Shown here one piece after another: positions 1 through 6,039 of a stretch of 12,595 nucleotides of DNA. Within the stretch, counting starts at the first letter, position 1, and each line of letters starts with the position of its first letter. The notes beneath the pieces were generated by a model that ran no database searches, was not told the origin of the DNA, and worked only from the letters and a program-made list of their open reading frames with translations. The translations under genes were made by a program, and so were the position numbers. Source of the DNA: Mycobacterium sp. (lineage in GTDB: Bacteria > Actinomycetota > Actinomycetes > Mycobacteriales > Mycobacteriaceae); NCBI GenBank assembly GCA_018500005.2, contig JAHBAP020000002.1:1-12595 (forward strand). Reading direction: 5' to 3'.

Positions 1-1632
1 CAGCGATACCTCGGGCAGGTCGAGACCCTCGCGAAGCAGGTTGATACCGACCAGGACGTCGTAGTCGCCCAGCCGCAGTTGGCGCAGCAACTCCACCCGG
101 CGCAGGGTGTCGACCTCGGAGTGCAGGTAGCGCACCCGGATACCCATTTCAAGGAGGTAGTCGGTGAGATCCTCGGCCATTTTCTTGGTCAGCGTGGTGA
201 CCAGGACGCGCTCGTCGCGTTCGGCGCGGATGCGGATCTCCCCGATGAGGTCGTCGATCTGTCCCTTGGTGGGTTTGACCACGACCTGTGGGTCGACCAG
301 CCCGGTCGGGCGGATCACCTGCTCGACGACCTCCCCGCCGGTCTGGGCCAACTCATAAGGCCCCGGAGTCGCTGAGAGGTACACCGTCTGACCCACCCGC
401 TGGCTGAACTCCTCCCAGGTCAGCGGCCGATTGTCGACGGCGGAAGGCAGCCGGAACCCGTGCTCCACGAGGTTGCGTTTACGGGACATATCGCCCTCGA
501 ACATGCCGCCGATCTGCGGGACGGTGACATGCGACTCGTCGATGACGAGCAGAAAATCCTCCGGGAAATAGTCCAGCAGGGTGGCCGGAGCAGACCCGGC
601 CGGGCGGCCGTCGATATGCCGCGAGTAGTTCTCGATGCCGGAGCAAAACCCGACCTGGCGCATCATCTCGATGTCGTAGTTGGTGCGCATCCGCAGTCGC
701 TGAGCCTCCAGCAACTTGCCCTTGTTCTCCAGGTCGGCCAGCCGATCGGCGAGTTCGGCCTCGATGCCCGAGATGGCCTGCGCCATTCGCTCGGGGCCGG
801 CAACGTAGTGGGTGGCCGGGAAGATCCGCAGCGAGTCCACCTTTCGGACCACGTCACCGGTGAGCGGATGCAGGTAGTACAGCGCCTCGATCTCGTCGCC
901 GAAATACTCGATGCGCACGGCGAGTTCCTCGTAGGACGGGATGATCTCGACGGTGTCGCCGCGGACCCGGAAGGTTCCACGGGTGAACGACATGTCATTG
1001 CGGTCGTACTGGACGTCGACGAGAAGTCGCAGCAGTCCGTCTCTGGGGACTTCGCTTCCGACCTGCAACTCCACCGAACGGTCCAGGTAGGACTGCGGGG
1101 TGCCGAGACCGTAGATGCACGACACCGAGGCGACCACCACCACGTCGCGCCGCGACAACAGCGCGGAGGTGGCCGAGTGCCGCAGCCGCTCGACATCGTC
1201 GTTGATGGAACTGTCCTTCTCGATATAGGTGTCGGTCTGGGCGATGTACGCCTCGGGCTGGTAGTAGTCGTAGTAGGAGACGAAGTATTCGACGGCGTTG
1301 TGCGGCAACATCTCCCGGAGTTCGTTGGCGAGCTGGGCGGCGAGTGTCTTGTTGGGAGCCATCACCAGCGCGGGACGCTGCAACCGTTCGATCAGCCAGG
1401 CGGTCGTCGCGGATTTGCCGGTGCCGGTGGCGCCGAGCAGAACCACCTCGCGCTCGCCCGCCCGGACCCGGCGTTCCAACTCGTCGATCGCCGCGGGCTG
1501 GTCCCCGGCGGGCTGGTACGGGCTGACCACCTCGAACCGGGCGCCGGAACGGACGACATCTTCCACTGCCCGGTATTCGGACTGGGCGACCACGTCTTTG
1601 GTCGTGGGGGGACGTTCAGTGGCGAAGGCCAT
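1..1632 (-). CDS. uvrB: UvrABC excinuclease subunit B, 3'-truncated by the window edge
   Basis: UvrB is the DNA-damage-verifying helicase-like subunit of nucleotide excision repair. It is loaded by UvrA and then recruits UvrC for incision. The window encodes residues 1-544 of a protein usually near 700 residues; the last part of helicase domain 2 and the C-terminal UVR (UvrC-binding) domain lie outside. Visible motifs are Walker A GATGTGKS (67-74), the Tyr-rich beta-hairpin that clamps DNA ([16 protein letters not shown], from 115), the Walker B/DEAD-like DESH (365-368) and helicase motif [13 protein letters not shown] at the truncated end. The start is ATG at 1632, preceded 6 nt upstream by TAATGT, so the mRNA may be leaderless. 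M. tuberculosis UvrB as I recall it begins nearer the RFEVVSP segment, so this protein has about 30 extra N-terminal residues. The identification is very secure. Confidence 0.97.
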   Translation of the reverse strand, partial: MAFATERPPTTKDVVAQSEYRAVEDVVRSGARFEVVSPYQPAGDQPAAIDELERRVRAGEREVVLLGATGTGKSATTAWLIERLQRPALVMAPNKTLAAQLANELREMLPHNAVEYFVSYYDYYQPEAYIAQTDTYIEKDSSINDDVERLRHSATSALLSRRDVVVVASVSCIYGLGTPQSYLDRSVELQVGSEVPRDGLLRLLVDVQYDRNDMSFTRGTFRVRGDTVEIIPSYEELAVRIEYFGDEIEALYYLHPLTGDVVRKVDSLRIFPATHYVAGPERMAQAISGIEAELADRLADLENKGKLLEAQRLRMRTNYDIEMMRQVGFCSGIENYSRHIDGRPAGSAPATLLDYFPEDFLLVIDESHVTVPQIGGMFEGDMSRKRNLVEHGFRLPSAVDNRPLTWEEFSQRVGQTVYLSATPGPYELAQTGGEVVEQVIRPTGLVDPQVVVKPTKGQIDDLIGEIRIRAERDERVLVTTLTKKMAEDLTDYLLEMGIRVRYLHSEVDTLRRVELLRQLRLGDYDVLVGINLLREGLDLPEVSL

Positions 1633-1638
1633 GAGCCC

Positions 1639-1661
1639 ACATTAGATGCGCACCCCGACAG
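1639..1661 (-). promoter_or_regulatory. uvrB promoter with PafBC/RecA-NDp-like motif
   Basis: On the minus strand CTGTCGGGG (1661-1653) is followed by exactly 8 nt and then TAATGT (1644-1639). The published mycobacterial RecA-NDp/PafBC consensus is TTGTCRGTG-N8-TAnnnT. The upstream half matches 7 of 9 positions (mismatches at positions 1 and 8), the spacer length is exact and the -10 fits. Only 6 nt (GGGCTC) separate the -10 from the uvrB ATG, so transcription would start at or next to the start codon. The match is seen directly; induction by DNA damage through PafBC is inferred. No LexA box (TCGAAC-N4-GTTCGA type) is visible in 1633-1774. Confidence 0.6.
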
Positions 1662-1689
1662 CAATAGCGGGCGAGGACGGATTACCAGG

Positions 1690-1701
1690 CGCATTAATGC
1701 G
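1690..1701. repeat. 12-bp perfect palindrome in the uvrB/sulP divergent region
   Basis: CGCATTAATGCG is a perfect 12-bp palindrome, AT-rich at its centre, about 46 bp from the uvrB -10 and 62 bp from the sulP -10. Its symmetry and its place between two divergent promoters would suit a dimeric regulator, but no regulator is identified and 12-bp palindromes can arise by chance. A second, looser inverted repeat, GCCGAT (1730-1735) with ATCGGC (1744-1749), overlaps the expected -35 area of sulP. Confidence 0.3.
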
Positions 1702-1762
1702 GGATGAACGGGCCGTGAACTCCGATCTTGCCGATCCCGGTGTATCGGCGGCCCCGCGTTCA

Positions 1763-1768
1763 TAGGCT
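1763..1768 (+). promoter_or_regulatory. Candidate leaderless -10 element for the SulP gene
   Basis: TAGGCT fits the mycobacterial SigA -10 pattern TANNNT and is followed by TCCACC (6 nt) and then the GTG start at 1775. No Shine-Dalgarno sequence is visible before that GTG, which fits a leaderless transcript beginning at the start codon. No convincing -35 is seen, as is common for mycobacterial SigA promoters. Confidence 0.45.
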
Positions 1769-1774
1769 TCCACC

Positions 1775-3607
1775 GTGGAAGTGAATACGGTGGGGCCCGC
1801 GGTGGCGGCCACCCTGACGAAGCGGATCAAGGAGGACTTCCGCCTCTTCCCGACGCTGCGGGGCTACCGGCGTCGCTGGCTGGGCCGCGACCTGGTGGCC
1901 GGCGTGACCTTCGGTGCGGTGACGATGCCGGGGCAGCTCGCCACCGCCCATCTGGCCGGCATGCCGCCGATCACCGGACTCTACGGATTCGTCGTCGCCA
2001 CCATCGTCGCGGCGGCGATCTCCACCAACCGCCATCTGGCCATGGGTGTGGACAGCACCGTCGCCCCGATCCTGGCAGCGGGCCTGGCCGCCCTCGGCGC
2101 AGTGGCCGAGAGCGAGCGCTACATCGGACTGGCGCTGGTGACCGCCTTCCTGGTGGGCATCTTCACGCTCACCATCGGAGTCGGCAGGCTGGGCTGGGTG
2201 GGCGACTTCCTGTCCCGGCCGGTGATGATCGGGTTCTTCGGGGGAATCGCGGTCATCATCATCATCAACCAACTTCCGGGAGTCCTCGGCATCCCCGAGA
2301 CACACGGCCGCACGATCAGCAAGATCATCCAGCTGATCAAGCACCTGCCGGAGACCAATCACGCGTCGGCGATCCTGGGATTCGCCTCGCTGGCGTTGCT
2401 GCTGGGGATCGCCAGGATCAACCGTCGGATCCCCGGCGCGCTGATCGTCCTGGTCCTCTCGACGCTGTCGATGTTCGTCTTCCACCTCAAAGACCGCGGG
2501 GTCACCGTTCTGGGACCACTCGACCGCGGGCTGCCCTCGATCCAGCTGCCGCCGTTCTCGCTGGACTCCATCGAGGCGGTGGGCACCACCGCGCTGGTCG
2601 TCGGGATCTTCTGCCTGGCTCAAACGGCGGCCACCACCCGTTCGGCCTCAAACCTCGGCGGCTTCGACACCGATATCAACGCCGACTTCCGGGCCCTGGG
2701 GATAGCCAACATCGCCTCGAGCCTGGTCGGATCGTTCACCATCAACGCCAGCCCGCCGTCGACCACGATCATCGCGGAATCCCGCGCCCGCAGCCAGTTG
2801 GCGTCGCTGATCGCGTCGGCCCTGGCCGTCGTCGTATTGTTCTTCAGCCAGATCATCGAAGACCTGCCGATGGCGACGCTCTCGGCGGTTCTGATCTATA
2901 TCGCGATCAAGATCTTCCGCGTCGACCAGATGCGGGCCACCAAACACTACAGCTGGAAAGCGTTCGCGCTGATGCTGATCTCCCTGATCGGCACAGTGTT
3001 GCTGGGCATCGTCTACGGCGTGCTGTTCGCGGTGCTCATCTCCTTCATCTACCAGGCCTCCCGCACCGCGCGTCCGGAACTGCTGCGGCTGGGCCGTTCG
3101 CCGCAGGGCACCTGGCTGACGTTGACCGACGAACGGGCCGCCCCAGTCCCAGGGGTCGCGGCGTTCGCCCTCAACGGCCCGCTGTGGTTCGGCAACGCAA
3201 GTTGGTTCCGCATGCAACTCATCGACGTCCTGCCGGAGACCGGGGAAAGCCCGGACGGCGAGGACGTGTCCGACGACGAGGACCAGGTGGACTTGCTCGT
3301 GCTCGACGCCCGGCGCATCGACGACATCGACTTCACCGGCTTCGAGGCACTTTCCGACGTTGCCGAGGTCGCCGCACTGCGGGACGTGCCGTTCCTGGTA
3401 GTGGTGCAGGAAGGCAGAACTCAGAAGGCATTCCACCAGGGCGGATTCTCCGAACTGCTGGGCCGGTCACGGTTCTTCGACACGATCCCGCTGGCAATCG
3501 CGGCCTACCCGAACCTTCGGGCGAACCGGCAGAACCGACCGGCCGGACCCGATACCGACTACGAGCCGAAGTCCGGCTTCGATACCGGATTCGACAGCGT
3601 CCCCTGA
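1775..3607 (+). CDS. SulP-family membrane transporter with C-terminal STAS domain
   Basis: This 610-residue protein belongs to the SulP/SLC26 anion transporter family. After a cytoplasmic N-terminus it enters the membrane with the family pattern AGVTFGAVTMPGQLATAHLAGMPPITGLYG (about 42-71). Many hydrophobic segments follow to about residue 427, and a STAS domain lies at about 455-575 (VAAFALNGPLWF, then VDLLVLDARRIDDIDFTGFEAL). An acidic linker (DGEDVSDDEDQ, 494-504) sits within the STAS region. The core is divergent: where family members usually have a GSFSRT-like anion-site segment it reads NASPPSTTII (324-333), and the TM8 region reads AQTAATTRSASN (282-293). The substrate cannot be assigned; sulfate, bicarbonate or a dicarboxylate are family possibilities. 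The GTG start is chosen for its leaderless promoter geometry. The stop codon overlaps the next gene (CTGA), so the two are probably translationally coupled. Confidence 0.88.
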   Translation: MEVNTVGPAVAATLTKRIKEDFRLFPTLRGYRRRWLGRDLVAGVTFGAVTMPGQLATAHLAGMPPITGLYGFVVATIVAAAISTNRHLAMGVDSTVAPILAAGLAALGAVAESERYIGLALVTAFLVGIFTLTIGVGRLGWVGDFLSRPVMIGFFGGIAVIIIINQLPGVLGIPETHGRTISKIIQLIKHLPETNHASAILGFASLALLLGIARINRRIPGALIVLVLSTLSMFVFHLKDRGVTVLGPLDRGLPSIQLPPFSLDSIEAVGTTALVVGIFCLAQTAATTRSASNLGGFDTDINADFRALGIANIASSLVGSFTINASPPSTTIIAESRARSQLASLIASALAVVVLFFSQIIEDLPMATLSAVLIYIAIKIFRVDQMRATKHYSWKAFALMLISLIGTVLLGIVYGVLFAVLISFIYQASRTARPELLRLGRSPQGTWLTLTDERAAPVPGVAAFALNGPLWFGNASWFRMQLIDVLPETGESPDGEDVSDDEDQVDLLVLDARRIDDIDFTGFEALSDVAEVAALRDVPFLVVVQEGRTQKAFHQGGFSELLGRSRFFDTIPLAIAAYPNLRANRQNRPAGPDTDYEPKSGFDTGFDSVP

Positions 3608-4113
3608 ACGCCATCCACCCGCCCAAGCACGAGACGTTCGACCTTGTCGAACGCACGAACACCGATCCCAAGGGGATCGTCCGGACCGTCGACGAATACC
3701 GGCTGCAACCCTGGGGTTTGTATATGGCCCGGCCTACTCCCGGCCGGCTGCAGTTCCACTACCTGGAATCCTGGCTGCTGCCGTCACTGGGTTTGCGGGC
3801 GAGTGTCTTTCACTTCAACCCCGGCCACGAGCGCGATCAGGACTATTACCTGGATGTGGCGGCCATTCATCCGGGCAGCCGGCGGTGGACGACCGAGGAC
3901 CACTATCTCGATCTCGTGGTCCGTACCGGTCGAGACGTCGAACTGGTGGATCTCGATGAACTCCTGGTGGCGCACCGCCACGGTCTGATGGACTCCGGCA
4001 CCGCGCACCAGGCACTCCGGTCCGCGATCGCCGCCGTCGACGGTCTGGCGTCCCACGGCCACGACCTCAATGCCTGGCTGGCCGCCGCCGGCATGGAGCT
4101 GAGCTGGCGATAG
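3604..4113 (+). CDS. DUF402-family protein (Rv1632c-like), apparent CTG start
   Basis: The 169-residue product resembles the DUF402 family, whose characterised members include nucleoside di/triphosphate phosphatases such as NtdP and the fosfomycin-pathway hydrolase FomD. The family-like acidic strands are YYLDVAAIHPGSRRW (81-95), EDHYLDLVV (98-106) and VELVDLDEL (112-120), where Asp/Glu side chains would bind metal. I recall M. tuberculosis Rv1632c as beginning nearly identically (IHPPKHETFD), which places translation at CTG 3604, forming CTGA with the sulP stop. No in-frame ATG, GTG or TTG occurs between 3361 and 3717; the next ones are TTG 3718 and ATG 3724, which would remove about 40 conserved residues. 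The alternatives are initiation at ATC/ATT or at an upstream start inside sulP. The enzymatic role is unproven. The stop overlaps the next gene's GTG by one base. Confidence 0.8.
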   Translation: MNAIHPPKHETFDLVERTNTDPKGIVRTVDEYRLQPWGLYMARPTPGRLQFHYLESWLLPSLGLRASVFHFNPGHERDQDYYLDVAAIHPGSRRWTTEDHYLDLVVRTGRDVELVDLDELLVAHRHGLMDSGTAHQALRSAIAAVDGLASHGHDLNAWLAAAGMELSWR

Positions 4114-4793
4114 TGCTGGCTGTACGCGTATCCTCGTGCCCCGTGGCTGGACGAGGGGTAACGGCAGGTGCCGCGTTGGCGCTGATGACACTGGTGTGTC
4201 CGGGAGCCGCCGCCGCCGACGATGACCCGCCCACGCCGCCGCCGACCGAGCCGGTCGGGGTGACCGAGCCGGCGCCAGCGACGGACCCCGCACAAGAGAC
4301 CCAGCCGGCGCAGCTCACCGAGCCGGCCCAGCAGCACAATGTGACCTACCGGGCCCGGATCGACGGCCTGGCCCGCGGCGCGCTGATCACCTACCGGATC
4401 AACGACGCCCAGGTGAACAGTGCCGACCCGACGATGCTGCCCGGCCGCACGTTCGAAACGACCGCGGTCCTGACCGACCCCAGAGAAGCGGGCATGCGGA
4501 TCTCGATCCAATGGCCCTATTCGGCCAATCTGCACTGCGAGATTCTGGTCGACGACCAGACCGTCGTGCAGGCCGATCAGTTCATCAGCCCGCGGGTCAC
4601 CCCGGCCCGCGACGACCCGGACTACGGTGCGATGAACTGCGGAGCGCCTCTGAGCAACGCCATGGGTGCCCCGGCCAGCACGCTGCCCCTGCCACCGGTG
4701 ACACCGGACCCCGCCGGGGATCCCGCCGGCGCACCGCCCCTGGACTCGGTCGGCCCGGTGCCGGCCGCCGATCTCGGAGCGCCGGTCAACTGA
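4113..4793 (+). CDS. Secreted Pro-rich protein with a possible MmpS-like beta domain
   Basis: This 226-residue protein has no name I recognise. GTG 4113 overlaps the preceding TAG (TAGTG). The N-terminus looks like a Sec signal: an Arg-containing start, a hydrophobic stretch (about 16-34) and likely cleavage in the AAAA run before DDD (about residues 32-36). The Cys in it (TLVC) lacks a small residue at -1, so it is not a good lipobox. A Pro/Glu/Thr linker with TEP-type repeats (39-72) follows. A folded domain spans about 77-180 (VTYRARIDGLARGALITYRIND to NCGAPL) with two cysteines, C142 and C176, that could form a disulfide. A Pro/Ala-rich tail ends the protein. The order of beta strands and the CEILVDD...VV...C pattern recalls the MmpS periplasmic accessory proteins; this is a tentative inference. 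It may act in the cell envelope with the upstream transporter. Confidence 0.78.
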   Translation: MLAVRVSSCPVAGRGVTAGAALALMTLVCPGAAAADDDPPTPPPTEPVGVTEPAPATDPAQETQPAQLTEPAQQHNVTYRARIDGLARGALITYRINDAQVNSADPTMLPGRTFETTAVLTDPREAGMRISIQWPYSANLHCEILVDDQTVVQADQFISPRVTPARDDPDYGAMNCGAPLSNAMGAPASTLPLPPVTPDPAGDPAGAPPLDSVGPVPAADLGAPVN

Positions 4794-4797
4794 CCGG
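4782..4797. repeat. Palindrome containing both convergent stop codons
   Basis: CCGGTCA (4782-4788) and TGACCGG (4791-4797) are perfect inverted repeats separated by AC. The stop of coaE (TCA on this strand, 4786-4788) and the stop of the secreted-protein gene (TGA, 4791-4793) occupy symmetrical places in the two arms. The two coding sequences overlap tail to tail by 8 bp. RNA from either strand could fold into a six-pair hairpin with a four-base loop. There is no U tract, so a role in bidirectional termination or 3'-end protection is only a guess. Confidence 0.35.
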
Positions 4798-5937
4798 TTT
4801 GGGCGCCCAATCCACGCTCTCGGCCCATTGCCAGGCCCGCGGGTAGGCGTCGGCGAGCCACCGAACCACCGTTTGGTGTCGTTTGACCTCGCCATAGTCG
4901 GCGCGCACCGCCGGGTTGGCGGTCAGCCAGTCCACGAAAAGCAGCGCGAATCGCTGGTTGGGCGCACCGTCGACCCGTAGGTGAACATGGGTCGGGCGTC
5001 CCGGGTCGGCGGAGGCGTGAAAACGCTTGGGCCACAGGCTGTCCGAACCGTCGAAGGAACGGTCGGCGGTAATGGAGCCGACCAGCGGATAGCCGGCATT
5101 GCGCAGGTCCTCGACGAGTTCGTCGGCAGTCTCCAACGACGAGACGCTCACCTGGATGTCGATGATGTCGCGACCATCCATGCCCGGCACCGCGGTGGAG
5201 CCGATGTGGTCGACGCGCACCGCCCGGTGCCCGCAGGTGGTCTTCAATCGCGCCACGATCCGGGCAGCCCCGGCCGCCCAACTCGGATCGGCCGGGACGA
5301 TGTCGTGCGGGTCGGCCGCCGGACGGCCGGTGGCGAGGTTGTGGGCGAACGGCAGGATCCGCTGGTGCCACAGCCCGCGGGCCTGCTCGATGAGGTGCGC
5401 CTCGGCTCCCGAGTTGTCCAGCCAGACGTCGGCGACGGCGCGACGTTGTTCCTCGGTCGCCTGGGCGGCGATCCGGGCTCGGGCGTCCGCCTCGTCCATA
5501 CCGCGCTGCTCGATCAGCCGCCGAAGTCGGAGGTCGGCGTCGGCGTGCACCACGACGACCATCGGGAACAGCGGCGCCATCCCCGATTCGACGAGCAGTG
5601 GGATGTCCTCGACGACCACGTCGTCCTGGGACACACTGGCCACGATCTCGGCGCGCCGCCGGGCCACCAGGGGGTGGACGATGGAGTTGAGCCTGACCCG
5701 CTGCTGATCGTCGACGAACGCCTTGGCGGCCAGCGCGGGGCGGTTCAGCGCCCCGTCCGCCAGCAGGATGTCGGCCCCGAAATGATCGACCAGGGCGGCG
5801 AGACCCTCGGTGCCGGGCTGGACCACCTCACGGGCGATGACGTCCCCGTCCACGATGATTCCGCCGAGGTCGGCGAAAGCCCTTGACACGGTGGACTTTC
5901 CGGCACCGATCCCGCCGGTCAGACCGATACGCAGCAT
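4786..5937 (-). CDS. coaE: Dephospho-CoA kinase fused to a GrpB/UPF0157 domain
   Basis: CoaE phosphorylates the 3'-hydroxyl of dephospho-CoA with ATP, the last step of coenzyme A synthesis. The N-terminal kinase (about 1-200) shows the P-loop GGIGAGKS (8-15), the acidic VDGDVIAREVV segment (29-39, with the likely catalytic Asp30), DIPLLVESGM (111-120) for substrate contact and an Arg-rich lid (RLRRLIEQRG, 137-146). Residues from about 213 form a GrpB (UPF0157) domain in the nucleotidyltransferase-like fold, with signature DHIGSTAVPGM (243-253). The same two-domain arrangement is known in M. tuberculosis CoaE (Rv1631). The function of the extra domain is unsettled; a folding or regulatory role has been suggested. 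The ATG at 5937 is supported by the conserved MLRIGLTGGIGAGKS and by AGGGAGG ending 3 nt upstream, a close but strong Shine-Dalgarno. The rpsA terminator upstream suggests it needs its own promoter. Confidence 0.96.
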   Translation of the reverse strand: MLRIGLTGGIGAGKSTVSRAFADLGGIIVDGDVIAREVVQPGTEGLAALVDHFGADILLADGALNRPALAAKAFVDDQQRVRLNSIVHPLVARRRAEIVASVSQDDVVVEDIPLLVESGMAPLFPMVVVVHADADLRLRRLIEQRGMDEADARARIAAQATEEQRRAVADVWLDNSGAEAHLIEQARGLWHQRILPFAHNLATGRPAADPHDIVPADPSWAAGAARIVARLKTTCGHRAVRVDHIGSTAVPGMDGRDIIDIQVSVSSLETADELVEDLRNAGYPLVGSITADRSFDGSDSLWPKRFHASADPGRPTHVHLRVDGAPNQRFALLFVDWLTANPAVRADYGEVKRHQTVVRWLADAYPRAWQWAESVDWAPKPVS

Positions 5938-5954
5938 GATCCTCCCTGGTCCTG

Positions 5955-5982
5955 ATTATCTGCAGCGCACTATCTGCAGCAA
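5955..5982 (-). promoter_or_regulatory. Candidate coaE promoter just downstream of the rpsA terminator
   Basis: On the minus strand TTGCTG (5982-5977) and GATAAT (5960-5955) are separated by 16 bp, a plausible SigA-type -35/-10 pair with GATAAT differing from TATAAT at one base. Transcription would start near 5948, giving a leader of about 11 nt that contains the AGGGAGG ribosome binding site (5947-5941). The region holds two direct copies of TATCTGCAGC (5957-5966 and 5971-5980 as read on +), 14 bp apart, which could be regulatory or incidental. Placement right after a terminator strengthens the case. Confidence 0.4.
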
Positions 5983-6027
5983 AAAAGGCCGCGCAGGGAA
6001 CGGCTAGCCATTCCCTGCGCGGCCTTT
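5981..6027 (-). terminator. Intrinsic terminator of rpsA with a 17-bp perfect stem
   Basis: Perfect inverted repeats AAAGGCCGCGCAGGGAA (5984-6000) and TTCCCTGCGCGGCCTTT (6011-6027) flank a 10-nt loop. On the minus strand the stem starts 12 nt after the rpsA stop codon and runs into six consecutive T residues (5986-5981, partly shared with the stem base). This is a canonical Rho-independent terminator, stronger than is usual in mycobacteria. On the plus strand the stem is followed by only three T residues, so it is oriented for rpsA. Confidence 0.92.
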
Positions 6028-6039
6028 GAGTTTCGATCG

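Noticed and set aside
460..1707. Open plus-strand frame of 415 codons opposite uvrB
   Set aside because: It is an antisense shadow of uvrB in high-GC DNA. The minus-strand frame carries all UvrB motifs, and the plus-strand product has no recognisable domain.
1392..1763. Minus-strand frame of 123 codons overlapping the uvrB 5' end
   Set aside because: It is out of frame with uvrB, is Pro/Ser/Arg-rich, and crosses the uvrB promoter; it has no supporting features.
1633..1774. LexA/SOS box upstream of uvrB
   Set aside because: I searched the region for TCGAAC-N4-GTTCGA-like sequence and found none. The PafBC-like motif is the better explanation.
3184..3603. Long upstream extension of the DUF402 frame inside sulP
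   Set aside because: The Arg/Pro/Gly-rich translation is a shifted reading of the SulP STAS domain, and the nearest conventional start lies far upstream within sulP. Conserved DUF402 sequence begins only at about 3604.
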